Part shown: piece by piece, positions 17,979-28,000 of the stretch
Position numbering within the stretch: position 1 is the stretch's first letter
Layout: each line of letters starts with the position of its first letter
Assembly (NCBI RefSeq): GCF_041361345.1
Contig: NZ_JBGKAD010000006.1
Location: 17,853-81,852 of the forward strand
DNA: 64,000 bases
Source of the DNA: Halobaculum sp. MBLA0147
Lineage (GTDB): Archaea > Halobacteriota > Halobacteria > Halobacteriales > Haloferacaceae
Direction: 5' to 3'
Made by a program: the position numbers and the translations under genes
Notes under the pieces: generated by a model
The model's input: the letters and a program-made list of their open reading frames with translations, nothing else
Database searches by the model: none
What the model was told of the DNA's origin: nothing

Positions 17979-18545
17979 TCACCATCCGAGCCACTCGCGA
18001 AGCCAGCCGATCACTCCTTTTTCAGTTCTCGTCGTCTCACCACGGCCAGGTTCGTCACCAACAACGTGGATATCATCGAAGTGCTCAACAAACACCTCAT
18101 ACGCCTCCAGTTCATCCAGCATCTCCAACAACGTCTCGCCGTCGACGAGAGTCACATCCAGCTCTGGAGCAAGCGACGTTGCCTGCTGTGAGAACGTGCC
18201 CGTCGTGACAATCACCACGTCATCAACACCGTCTTCCTGGAGTCGAAGACTCGCATACTGTTGGACTTCTGGTGATCCCACCGTCGTGTCAGGCCCGTAT
18301 CGCTTCGCTTGGATGAGTTGCTTTCCATCACCATCCGTCGCGATCACGTCGATGCCACGATCGCCTGGCTCGCCGACAGTCCGTGTCTTCCACCCGAGTT
18401 CTCCCCAGACATCTGCTACGAACTCTTCGAAGTGCGACGGATCCATCGTCTGGAGTCGGTGGCGGAGGTACTCGCTTGTCGGTGTCGCGTACTCAACTTC
18501 TGGGTTATCGGACGACGGAGGAGTCGGATCAGAGCCGGACATCAT
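17979..18545 (-). CDS. Mrr-like restriction endonuclease
   Basis: About 188 residues starting at a double ATG (18545/18542); an extended upstream frame lacks coding character. The Mrr-type PD-(D/E)xK core is clear: MDPSHFEEFVADVWGELGW, then GDRGIDVIA with the catalytic Asp66, and LIQAKRY with the QxK at 79-81. Mrr-family enzymes cleave modified or foreign DNA. The C-terminal tail includes a hydrophobic, Trp-rich end (VIGWLREWLGW) that could be membrane-associated. It stands alone in a gene-poor stretch and may be a type IV restriction enzyme or a solitary nuclease. Confidence 0.8.
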   Translation of the reverse strand: MMSGSDPTPPSSDNPEVEYATPTSEYLRHRLQTMDPSHFEEFVADVWGELGWKTRTVGEPGDRGIDVIATDGDGKQLIQAKRYGPDTTVGSPEVQQYASLRLQEDGVDDVVIVTTGTFSQQATSLAPELDVTLVDGETLLEMLDELEAYEVFVEHFDDIHVVGDEPGRGETTRTEKGVIGWLREWLGW

Positions 18546-19879
18546 CACACTCACCGCACACAGTCTGCAGTCGGCTGGAGATACGCTGTTCGTCTCGGGA
18601 GGACGCGACACTCCGATGGCTCAGGGAGGCTCGCATACACCTGTCTGGACGCCATGTGCCGTCGAGATGTAGCTCTTTGCACGCGAGGGAGCGACAACCC
18701 ATCGGAGGACACGAACCTGCGTCTGCTGGACCATCGATCGACTACCTGCCTATTGCTGACGCGCTCAAACACCCACGGGCGAGTCCACCGCACTGCCTAT
18801 CCACAGAGCTATTAAGTAGTGAAGCAAGATACACTCGATGCTGGACGAGGACTCTACACGAGGCCTTCCCCCGGAGTCTTCCCCATCGACCACCAGCCTC
18901 CCCTCGTCCAGCCGACCGCGACACCGCTTACGAGTCCCTCCGAGACACCGATCCAACCAGCACACTCTCCCAGTGCTAACTACCATAACTAGACTGATAT
19001 AAACGCCGCGATGGTCCCACCGAGGCCCTCGGCAGACGGATAATCATATAGATTCCTACACGTTCTAGACGAAACTCAATTTTATTATTCAGAGTATAGA
19101 CAGCAAATAAACAAACAGATATATATGTGACTGCTTTTTCTCATCGAGATTACCGAGTGGTTTTACGGTGTAGGTGTAAAACGTCAGGTTACCTATGTGT
19201 CTGGATGCCTGTACTCTCGAACGCCGGTGTCTGCTCCGGAGATAGAAGTGTAAGAAATAATATGTATTTGTGGTACTACCCGTCTGAGACCACCGTGAGC
19301 CACCCCGGTCAAAAGAACTCACACCCCGGCCACAAGCGTGGGATGCTATCCGGGAGTTCTGTCCATTCACTGGGAACGGACGTTGGCCTGACCAAGTGAA
19401 ACAGTGGTCCTCCACTCAGTCTCAGGGGTTGCACCACGCGAAGGGTTCAACCACCCCGTCGACAGGAGGTGAACGAGAGTGTCAGTGTCCCCCAATACGG
19501 TACAGACTACTGGTCACGATCCTGCTGCCGGGCGGCGAGAGGCTCGAGAAGTGCAACAGGCCAGATAGAGGAGTTGTAGTCCCAGATAGACTCTCACATA
19601 TCCAGCGTATGATCACCGACAGTTAGCACTCACCAGTCCGTCGGCAACCGGGTGCAAAGCTCGGGGAAGGACCACACCAGTACCGCGTGGGCACACGATG
19701 GTCTGGGACGTGGAATGCACCCGGTATCCACGCTAGGTGACTGCATCACTTGAGCGCTTGGCAATCAGGCCTCGATCTCATCCGCATGACACTGGGCTCA
19801 GAGACGTGAACGCCCGCCCATCGAATCACGGCAACTCCTCACCTCCCGCGTGAATGCGGCTTGCCCACTGGAACAGATG
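18546..19879. other. 1.3-kb gene-poor region with inverted repeat
   Basis: No frame has convincing haloarchaeal coding character. The region contains an AT-rich patch (19078-19130) and a perfect 10-bp inverted repeat, ACCGGGTGCA at 19647-19656 and TGCACCCGGT at 19716-19725, that would enclose a 59-base loop if transcribed. It probably represents decayed mobile DNA; an untranslated RNA is possible but unsupported. Confidence 0.4.
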
Positions 19880-20122
19880 TTACTCCTCTCGCGGATCTTC
19901 CACAAACTCATACAACCCTTTGACTGGCTTCCGTACCCATCCAGCAGTCACCAAGTCTCGCAACGCTCTGTTCGCGTACTGGCGCCTGATGTCTAACTCC
20001 TCAGCAACATACATCGGATTCACACGCCCCCACGGCTGACCACTATCACGACCCTGTTTTAACAGCTCAAGCACACGTTCTTCGCGCTCACTTGGCGTAT
20101 ATCCGTCATTCACCATACCCAC
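19880..20122 (-). CDS. winged-helix repressor-like protein
   Basis: 80 residues, ATG start. The whole protein is a winged helix: YTPSEREERVLELLKQGR, MYVAEELDIRRQYANRALRD as the HTH, then LVTAGWVRKPVKGLYEF as the wing. This is the haloarchaeal phiH-repressor-like small family. Just upstream, between it and the divergent gene at 20328, are one half-site and one perfect palindrome of the same sequence (listed separately), so autoregulation and control of the divergent HNH operon are likely. Confidence 0.75.
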   Translation of the reverse strand: MGMVNDGYTPSEREERVLELLKQGRDSGQPWGRVNPMYVAEELDIRRQYANRALRDLVTAGWVRKPVKGLYEFVEDPREE

Positions 20123-20132
20123 CGATTAACGA

Positions 20133-20194
20133 CTCAACAGAAAGCTATTGCGGACACTATGTCACACGCAGTTCTGTTGAGTATCTCAACAGAA
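20133..20194. promoter_or_regulatory. palindromic operator sites between repressor and divergent operon
   Basis: TTCTGTTGAG (20072-like arm at 20172-20181) is followed by TAT and by its exact complement CTCAACAGAA (20185-20194), a perfect 23-base palindrome. A third copy of the half-site CTCAACAGAA occurs at 20133-20142, next to the start of the minus-strand repressor gene. This is the pattern of a dimeric winged-helix repressor controlling two divergent promoters; the plus-strand TATA-like gttttatcc lies at 20220-20228. Confidence 0.7.
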
Positions 20195-20327
20195 GTCTTC
20201 CCGCTACTCTCGTCGTAACAGTTTTATCCCTATGCGTATTTGCTGTGAATGAGCGCGGGAGTCGGCCGCTTGCAGAAAGTGGCCGCGGGTGCTGGAACAC
20301 CCACGACCGTGCTCGCACGGAGCGAGC

Positions 20328-20717
20328 ATGAGAGACGACAACACTGGGTCTCAAAAGCCCACCGATCAGTCAGACGAATCGACAGACAGAGCGACAGCGA
20401 CCATCGACTCCGGCATCGGGTACTCGCTTGAGCGTGGCGGCTCCTCGATACAGCAACTCCAAGGGGCGAGTGACAACCCCATCCGCGTCAGCCGACGGCC
20501 AGACGGATCAAAAGCGCTCGTCACCATCGGCGGTACCGACGACATCGTCCGCACTACCCGCGACACCGACCCAGATGGAACGCCCATCGCACTGAAACTC
20601 GCCGTCGGCTACGACGCCGACGTGGCCGCCGTCACCCTCTCGCCATCGATGGTGGAAGATCTGATCGAGCAACTTGAGGCGCACCGTGACGCCTTCAAGG
20701 AGGCCGGGCGCCTATGA
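20328..20717 (+). CDS. hypothetical protein coupled to HNH gene
   Basis: 129 residues from ATG 20328 (MRDDNTGSQ). The first 50 residues are a disordered, Asp/Thr-rich linker; the rest is an alpha/beta domain with SRRPDGSKALVTIGG strands and a final helix EDLIEQLEAHRDAFKE. Overlaps the next gene by four bases (ATGA), so the pair is translated together. Family not recognised. Confidence 0.6.
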   Translation: MRDDNTGSQKPTDQSDESTDRATATIDSGIGYSLERGGSSIQQLQGASDNPIRVSRRPDGSKALVTIGGTDDIVRTTRDTDPDGTPIALKLAVGYDADVAAVTLSPSMVEDLIEQLEAHRDAFKEAGRL

Positions 20718-21805
20718 GCGACGCCGCCGACACCGACAGCGACCCCGTCGACCAGTCCGAAGCCACCGACCAGATCGAAACCGAACAATCCCAACTCCCC
20801 GACGACAGACGCAACAGTGCACTCACCCGCGACAACTACCGCTGTCGGGCGTGCAACCAGCAGGACCGACAGCGTGGTGGCGCCGTCACCCTCCAAGTCC
20901 ATCACCGCGAAGACGACCCCGACCACTGCCAGTACCACGACCTCCAGAACCTCACTACCCTCTGTCCACGGTGTCACCGCTGGCTCCACCGCCAGCCCGA
21001 CTCCACGGACCTCCCCGATCCCATTCAGGGTCGGCTTGACGGGGCAGACCTCGAACCCACGTGGATCGCCATCCTCCAGTTCCTCGCCGACCACGGCTCC
21101 GCCACGACCAGCACCATCACCGAACACACCGAACTCAGCACCGACAACGGCACACGGAACGCCCTGTACGGGCTCATGGCCGCCGATCAAGAGAAGCCGG
21201 GTGTCACCGGCCGACTCGTCGCAAAAGATCGCTTCACCAACGAGTACGGCCTTCCCTGGCAGATCCCCGACGATCACGACGCACGTGGTGTCATCCCCGT
21301 CTCAGAGGCCGAACGTCGCGGCCGACTCCTCGACGAGTTCGTTCGTCGTGTTGATGAGCATCTCCCCGACTCCGTCTCAGATCGTGAAGAGATCCTCGCC
21401 GCGATCGTCAACCGCCACGCCAAACACGTCGACTCACTCCGCCGGCGTGGCGAAGCGTTCCAGTTCCCATTCGAAGAGTGGGCAGACACCGAGGGCCGGT
21501 CCCCGTCGACGCGTCGGCAGCGTACTGTCGAAGCTGTCGCGACCCTCGCCGACGTCACAGACGTCTCGGCAGAGGTCCTCGTCGGGGTCATCACCGAAGT
21601 ACTCGCAGCAGAGAGTGAAGATGACCTCGTCGACGCACTCCAGTCATGGGTCGAAGCCGATCAGCCTGGGCAAACCTCGCTTGATGACCCTCCGTTCGGT
21701 GATCCCCCGAGTGAGGAACCCGACAGCCCACAGCGACCAACAGGATTCGATCACCACGCCGAGTCACCGGACGGACCACCGGAGGAACAACCACACGACG
21801 AGTAG
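20714..21805 (+). CDS. HNH endonuclease domain protein
   Basis: 363 residues. The N-terminal HNH module is complete: YRCRACNQQD, then VTLQVHHRED with the catalytic His, and LTTLCPRCHRWLHR, giving a four-cysteine zinc site (about residues 38-95). A winged-helix-like segment follows (FLADHGSATTSTITEH) and an acidic, Pro-rich tail ends the protein. HNH proteins of this size in haloarchaeal mobile elements are nicking or double-strand nucleases of unknown role. Second gene of the operon under the palindromic operator. Confidence 0.8.
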   Translation: MSDAADTDSDPVDQSEATDQIETEQSQLPDDRRNSALTRDNYRCRACNQQDRQRGGAVTLQVHHREDDPDHCQYHDLQNLTTLCPRCHRWLHRQPDSTDLPDPIQGRLDGADLEPTWIAILQFLADHGSATTSTITEHTELSTDNGTRNALYGLMAADQEKPGVTGRLVAKDRFTNEYGLPWQIPDDHDARGVIPVSEAERRGRLLDEFVRRVDEHLPDSVSDREEILAAIVNRHAKHVDSLRRRGEAFQFPFEEWADTEGRSPSTRRQRTVEAVATLADVTDVSAEVLVGVITEVLAAESEDDLVDALQSWVEADQPGQTSLDDPPFGDPPSEEPDSPQRPTGFDHHAESPDGPPEEQPHDE

Positions 21806-21872
21806 CTCTCACTCGCGCCGAGATGCACTGCTGTGATCGCATCGCACGAATCAACATCCCTCTCTTTCACAA

Positions 21873-21959
21873 ATGACCGCGCAGACACGAGACGGACAGA
21901 TGGATCGACCCCGACAGGCAGGCGTGTACAACTCGACCTGGCGAGGTGACCAGTCGTGA
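21873..21959 (+). CDS. 28-residue ORF coupled to HD-domain gene
   Basis: ATG at 21873 opens 28 codons ending in QAGVYNSTWRGDQS, and the stop overlaps the GTG of the next gene by four bases (GTGA). Very short and without family; translational coupling is the only support. Confidence 0.3.
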   Translation: MTAQTRDGQMDRPRQAGVYNSTWRGDQS

Positions 21960-22564
21960 GTGAGTTCGACCGAGCAGAGGCGCTCCGCCGGATGCCGGCG
22001 GCCGCGTTGATCGAGAACAGTGACCTCCGGATGGATGTCCTCGACACCATCGGCGAAGTACCGGAGTACTTCTGGGAGGCGCCGGCGACCTCGTCGGCAG
22101 AGTACCACAACCAGTTCGCTCGCGGTGAACACGGGCTGTGGATCCACGTGTTGATGGCCGCGACGGCGCTCGAGGGAGTGGTTGACTCCTACGTCGAACA
22201 AGCGCAGCTCACGGAGTCAGAGGTCGACTTCGCGCGGGCGGCGGTGCTACTCCACGACGGCTGGAAGTACGGTGACTCCTGGCAGTCCGGTGACGGTGCC
22301 GCGTCCGATCACGACCTGCGGGCTGCAGACGAGTTGCGCGAGCGTGGCTTCCCAGAGCCCGTTGTCGACGCTGTCGCATCGCACATGGGGCCGTGGTATG
22401 ACGGGCCCGACCCGTCGACGCCGCTTGAGCAGGTCGTCCATCAGGCCGATATGATGGGCTCGCGACGCCACGTCACACCCGCTGTCTACCGCGCGCCGGA
22501 GGAACTCGTTGAGGTACATCCCGAGCTCCCACGGTGTGACTGGGACGACTCAGAACCCACATAG
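21956..22564 (+). CDS. HD-domain hydrolase
   Basis: 202 residues, GTG start. The HD signature is complete: His64 (GLWIHVLMAAT), His100-Asp101 (AVLLHDGWKYGD), His near 142 (VASHMGPW) and Asp near 166 (VHQADMMGSR). HD enzymes of this kind are metal-dependent phosphohydrolases acting on nucleotides or cyclic dinucleotides. It may belong to the HNH operon or be separate. Substrate cannot be deduced. Confidence 0.75.
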   Translation: MSEFDRAEALRRMPAAALIENSDLRMDVLDTIGEVPEYFWEAPATSSAEYHNQFARGEHGLWIHVLMAATALEGVVDSYVEQAQLTESEVDFARAAVLLHDGWKYGDSWQSGDGAASDHDLRAADELRERGFPEPVVDAVASHMGPWYDGPDPSTPLEQVVHQADMMGSRRHVTPAVYRAPEELVEVHPELPRCDWDDSEPT

Positions 22565-22947
22565 GGTCGGTGCCTCGTCAAAAAGAACTCGTCTAGGGCT
22601 CCGTCGGACTCATGACCGGCTGCTGGTAGCGCGTGGATTACAGTTTCTGCTGAGCGACATCCGCGAACTCGTCTTCCGACGCGCCGGTGATTTTCTACCT
22701 ATTATAGCCTAAATACACCCTCTGTATCTGTCGCGCCGGAGGTACATTAGCTGAGAGATTAACAGATAAGATTTTATTTATTTTACCTACGGCGGTCGGT
22801 GGTGTCGATAACTCTCACCCGAGGCACTAGGCCCGACAATGACTGGTTCCAAGCCGATGACCCGCCGTTGGAGGCGACCTGTGACGAGTGTGACGTGTGC
22901 CGCACTTGTCTGGCCCTCACAGGGTCAGAACTGAACACGCGAGCGAC
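22565..22947. other. intergenic region downstream of Dpd-like operon
   Basis: Between the convergent HD gene and dpdK-like gene. Contains AT-rich tttatttattttacc (22773-22787) and no supported gene. Likely terminators for both transcripts; no strong hairpin found. Confidence 0.4.
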
Positions 22948-25017
22948 TCAACTGTAGTAGCTCGGGTACAGACTTCGGTCGGGCACCTCCTGAAGCCGGT
23001 CGAGAGCCACCTCGTCAGCAGCACTCAGTTCCCACACTACGTCGAAGAAGTCAATTGCAGCTGCGACGAACCGCGACTGTTCCGTGTACGCACCACATTC
23101 GGGGTTCCAATGGTAGCTGTTCTCCATGAAGTTGGCTGACCCGAGGAGCGCTGCGCCTTCCTCGCTGCCGCCAACGGTCTGGAGTTTCGCGTGGACGCCG
23201 AACTCTGAACGGTCGTCGTCGCCGTCCTCGAAGTCGACGCGACCGTACTCCTTGTATCGGGAGTAGGTCCTGACAGTCACCTGGTTTCGGTTCTCGTCCA
23301 GTTCACCCAGGAGGTTGTCCCGGAGTCTCTCCCACTGCCAACGCTGTCGGGTGTGGCGCGTCAGGAGCCGGATTTCGAATCCCGAACGCAGGAGCGACCG
23401 GAACCCGGATGCGAACTCCGCAAACGTGTCATCGTCGTACGGTGTCATGATCCGGAGCACCCGATGGTCAAGGTCACGCCGGAGTCCGCGGTTGACGATC
23501 CGGTCGGTAAGTTCCGTGAACCGGGCGGCGTCGGCCGGCTGCCGGCGGCGGTGCCAGTCGTCGAGGGTAGCCCGCTCTCGAACGAGCGGGGGGTGATCGT
23601 CCGTGTATGCAGCCATCGTCTCGCTTCCGAGCTCGCTGGGGTCTGGAAGTGTGAACGCGAACGTCGTCGGCTCAACGGCGCCATCTGGAAGTTCGTCGAA
23701 CACCGCCGCCGCGATTCGGTCGCGGACCGAGAGCGGGACTGTGGGGGTTGCAGCCGTGAGTTCAGTCTGATGCCGGTCAGCAGCGGCGAGTTCGTCGATC
23801 AGACACTCATGGACGGCTGCTGCCGTGGATTCGTCGGGGCCGGCTGGCGTGACGTCGAGACTGTCAAACCGGACGACGCCGTCGGTATCGGTCGTCACGC
23901 TCGCCACCTCGGAGCCTGACAACACTCGAAACAGATCGTACGTCGAGACGCCGACGAACCCCCGGGCGAGTGCTGGTGGCACACCGTCGGCGACGCTCGA
24001 GATCCCGCGCAGGAGATTTGCCGTCGCGGTCGCGCGGTCACACCTCGGCCTCGTACTCGTTGTATCCCCGTCCGTGTCGCCGCTCGGGTCGTCACCCGTC
24101 TGCCTGCCAGGGTCCCGCGGGGCCGGCGCGTCTGGGTCAAGTCCGACAGCTTTAAACTGGTCCCGGAGATGACTGACCAGATCGTCGACAGAATCGCCGG
24201 TCGGCTCAACACCGTCGGTCGCCAGCGAGTCCATCAACAACCGACGTTGGTTCGCTGCTGTGTCGCTCGCGGCGGTGAGAGGTTCGGCGACACGTTCGGT
24301 CCCGGTGGTTTGCGGTGACGCCGCAGCGAGTGTCTTCAGGTTAGCCGTCGAGCCGACGTCCACCGGTGACACGTCCGTGTCGACGGCGTCTGCCTCGGCG
24401 ACGACCCGCGCTACGGCTGTTGTCGACAGCATCGTCGTTGCGTCGACGAGCGCGCCGAGTCGTGTTGCCGGCGGACAGTTATTTGCCGCGTCCTCCATAG
24501 CTGCCAACGCCCGTTCGACGGCTGTTTCGTCGGGGACAGCACCGTCGGGCGTGATGCGAGCGTATCCGAGCGATCCGAGTAACGGAACGACCGCTTCAGC
24601 GTCGTCGTCACGGACGAGACTCTGGAGGTCACTCTGTGTGAGAGGGTCACCGTCGGCTGCTTGGAATGCGCGGAGAAACGGCCTGAGTTCGGCCAGCCGA
24701 ATCGGCGCAACCGCCTGGAGTCGCTCTCGCGGACGCTCGGTGCCGAGAAGCACCACACCGAGATCAGTCAGCCTGCCATCACGGACGAGTCCGGTTGCCG
24801 ATGCCACCGCCCGTACGCCCCTGTCGGCGACCTCCGGGCCCCGGTCAACGTTCCGCCTGAGAGTCTCTGCCTGGCAACTCGGTCGGATCGCCGTCTGGAT
24901 ATTGTCGTCCCCGGCGACGCCACACAGTCCCAGAACCAAGCTTCCTGGTGTCACTCCCCAGAGAGCCTCTGGACGACGTGTGTGGAGTTCAGATGGGACC
25001 GCACTGAGATCGGTCAT
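22948..25017 (-). CDS. dpdK: PLD-domain protein, DpdK-like
   Basis: 689 residues, last gene of the minus-strand Dpd-like operon; its ATG overlaps the stop of the preceding helicase (TGATG). The C-terminal third holds a phospholipase-D-type nuclease motif: VHAKLQTVGG (HxK) followed by LLGSANFMENSYHW, and upstream RVLRIMTPYDDD, as in DpdK. The N-terminal 400 residues are mostly helical with little similarity to anything I recognise, making it much larger than typical bacterial DpdK. A single visible HxK suggests dimerisation to form the active site. Expected to be the effector nuclease of the restriction side. Assignment rests on domain plus gene order. Confidence 0.65.
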   Translation of the reverse strand: MTDLSAVPSELHTRRPEALWGVTPGSLVLGLCGVAGDDNIQTAIRPSCQAETLRRNVDRGPEVADRGVRAVASATGLVRDGRLTDLGVVLLGTERPRERLQAVAPIRLAELRPFLRAFQAADGDPLTQSDLQSLVRDDDAEAVVPLLGSLGYARITPDGAVPDETAVERALAAMEDAANNCPPATRLGALVDATTMLSTTAVARVVAEADAVDTDVSPVDVGSTANLKTLAAASPQTTGTERVAEPLTAASDTAANQRRLLMDSLATDGVEPTGDSVDDLVSHLRDQFKAVGLDPDAPAPRDPGRQTGDDPSGDTDGDTTSTRPRCDRATATANLLRGISSVADGVPPALARGFVGVSTYDLFRVLSGSEVASVTTDTDGVVRFDSLDVTPAGPDESTAAAVHECLIDELAAADRHQTELTAATPTVPLSVRDRIAAAVFDELPDGAVEPTTFAFTLPDPSELGSETMAAYTDDHPPLVRERATLDDWHRRRQPADAARFTELTDRIVNRGLRRDLDHRVLRIMTPYDDDTFAEFASGFRSLLRSGFEIRLLTRHTRQRWQWERLRDNLLGELDENRNQVTVRTYSRYKEYGRVDFEDGDDDRSEFGVHAKLQTVGGSEEGAALLGSANFMENSYHWNPECGAYTEQSRFVAAAIDFFDVVWELSAADEVALDRLQEVPDRSLYPSYYS

Positions 25018-28000
25018 CAGTCTCGCCCCTCCGAGGCGTCCGTGGGATTGTCTGCCTCGCCTCCGACCACCGGGTCGCGGGTCGAGACGGGGGAGATTGT
25101 GAGTCCGTCGGCGAGCAGTTCTCGGACAGTTGCCACATCGAACGACGACGGGTCGTTACGGGTGGTACACTGGTACTGGTACAGACAGAACGGACACCCA
25201 CTCTCACAGTCACACTCGAAGTTGTCTCCCATCAGTTCGACTGCACGATTGAATTTCGGGTACTCGTCGCCGTCACCGCGGGTAAGCAGTGTCGTGATGC
25301 CGGCACCGCCAGCTTCAGCATCGTAGACGAACGTCCCCGTTTCCTGGATCGACTCGGGTATCTGCCTGACATCGACACCGCCGACGTACTGGAGTCCGAC
25401 TCGAATCCCGTGGGCAACCGTGTGCTCGACGGCCTCGTCGTCGAACCGAACTCTGACGCCTTTCGTGTCGAACGAAGCGGCGAGCCTGACTGCGTGCGTA
25501 TCCGTCGTGTCGTGTTCTGGCCGTCGGACGCAGTACGCGCCGTCGTCGTCGCGGGCGACGACGCCGTGACAGTCCTCGACACCGCACATCTCCATCGCGT
25601 TCGGCAGCGGGTCGCGGCCACCCCCGGCGTACGTCGCCCGGAACGTCTCGGTCGTCGACAGGATCGTCACGTCACCGAAGTCGAACTGCCCGACTGTCTC
25701 TCCGTCGTCGTCGACGATGTCGAACGACGCCGTCGGTTCGAAGCGCGTCACGTCGCTGTCGACCGGCGCGTACGTGCTCTGGAGTCCCGCCGCGTCACCG
25801 TCGTGGATCCGTGCCGGCTTCAATTTCTCCCCGTTTGGGAGCGTCCCGAGCGTCATGTCGGCTTTGTGCGCTGTCACACGCTGTGGGACGATCGTCGTTA
25901 GTCGCCGGAGACGGCCGCCGCACGCCTCACAAGCGGCGGCGTCTAGTTCGTTCACCTCGCCACAGTCGAGACAGATCTGATCGTCACGGATGTCATCTTT
26001 GGCGTCGGCGGTCGCAACACGATCTGGGACGACCTCCGTGACGACGAACGACCCCTCACCGGGTTCGATGTACACCGAACCCGGGTGGAGCTCAGACAGC
26101 GCGATCTGTCGATCCCTCGTCTGAAGATTCCGGACAGACTCGAACCCCTCACCGACGAGGTCGTACGTGACCGTGTCGGAGACGGACCGGAGACTGAACG
26201 GAGTCGTGCTGTGACGCTCAAGGAACGACTGATAGTCCATCTGTTCCAACTGATCGAGATACCCTTGGAGGTGGCTCGATCGTGCTCGAAGGCGATCCTG
26301 ACGCTCTGCAGCCGTCGCCTCGTCGTCGCCATCGTCGTCGTCACCGTCTCGTCTCCGGCGACGGCGCCGTCCATCTCCTGAAAGCCGCAGAGAGCGAAGT
26401 TCCTCGTCGATCTGGTCTAGTTCGTCGAGAAGGTCGTCCTCGAAGTCGATGTACCGCTCGACGAGTTGGGTTTCGAACGCCTCAAACGCGGCTTCGACCA
26501 CGTTCTCGTGGTCGTCGGTGACGGGAACAGCCGTCCCGTCACAGTCACCACGCCGACAGTCACCGCGATACTCGTCTGCGTGTTTCCGCCCGCACCGGTC
26601 GCACCGACTGAACCCGACAATGTCGCGGAGCCAGTCTCGTGCCTCGTCGCGATTCGCGTCGACGACTTCCCGGAGCACCTCTAACGGTGCGTCGTCGCCC
26701 ACTCCCTGAACTGCGTCGTTACTCGCCTGAAGTAGTTGGCTCAGCCGAAGGATCTCGGAGGGACGTGGATCCGACCGAGATACGACAGCGTCCTCACAGA
26801 CGACTCGGTCGACGACGCCGCTGCGTTCCCGACGCCAAGGCACCCAACGTGTCGCCGCGAGGAAGTCGAGGAGCGCCCACGTAAGCGAGACGCGCAGTAC
26901 CTCTCCGTTCGCTTCGTTCAACGGTACCGGCTGTGGGTCCGCGCTGACGAGTTCTGTCGGCCGCTCGTAGTAGTAGTAGTCGATCGGGTTGCGTTGGCTG
27001 ACACTGTGGACGAGCGACGACCCGGACTCGCGCCCAGCACGGCCGACCCGTTGGAGATAGGAGTTGGCATTCGGGGGTGTTCCGTACAGCAACAGTGCAT
27101 CCAGGTCGCCGATGTCCATCCCGACCTCCATCGCCGGGCCAGACGACAAGAAGTGTGGCTGCCGACCTTCACGGAACTGGTACTCGATGCTGCGACGCTC
27201 TGCCGCCTCTGTCTGACCGTAGTACGCCTCCGCTAGTAGGAGCGTCGGCTCCGAGAAGGCGACGCGAAACGCCGTCAGATCCGTGTGCGGATGGTCAAAC
27301 GCGGCGCGGTCGAAGGGAGACGCGGTGAACGAGACTGTCTCGGTGTCGAGCCCGTCGTCGAGTTGCCGCTCGAACGTCGACTCGAACGTCTCGGTTGCGG
27401 GATCGAACCGTGTCGGCGTCGCCTCGTCGACGATCGTCACCTCGACGGCTGTTGGGTCGAGTTCGACGACGTATCCGTCGTCGCTGTCGACCCGACACAG
27501 TGGTCCGTCCTCGATCAGTTCCTCGACGATCCGTGACGCGCCGTCGACGTCGACTTCGTCTGTGACCGTGCCGAGCGACCGCGTTGCCTGTGACTCGAAC
27601 GCCCGTAGCACCGCCCGTTCGTCCGCTGTCGATGGCTCGGCGTTCTGCGACAGTCGTACGTCTAGAAGACCGTCGTCGACAGCATTCACCCGAGAACGCC
27701 ACCGCTCGCCGAATTTTCCGTGGAGCACCCGTGCCGACACCTCGTCTTCGAGGTACGACTCCACGGATTGGCGGAACTGGGTGAACTCACTTAGCAGTTC
27801 GTCGGTCGCTGTCTCACGTTCGAGCAGCGTCGCTTCGACTGACCGAGCACGGGCTGTCACCGCCGACTGTAGTTCAGCCAGCGTCCGCCACCCTTCACCA
27901 TCGAGTTCGGCCACGACGAGTTGTGTGACGAACAACTCCTCCTCCGGCTCCTGGAAGTCCCGACGGAGTTGCTTCATATCGCGCTGGCTGTCGGCGAACG

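Noticed and set aside
18309..18979. Plus-strand frames opposite and right of the Mrr-like gene
   Set aside because: Arg/Ser/His-rich translations without domains, partly antisense to the nuclease.
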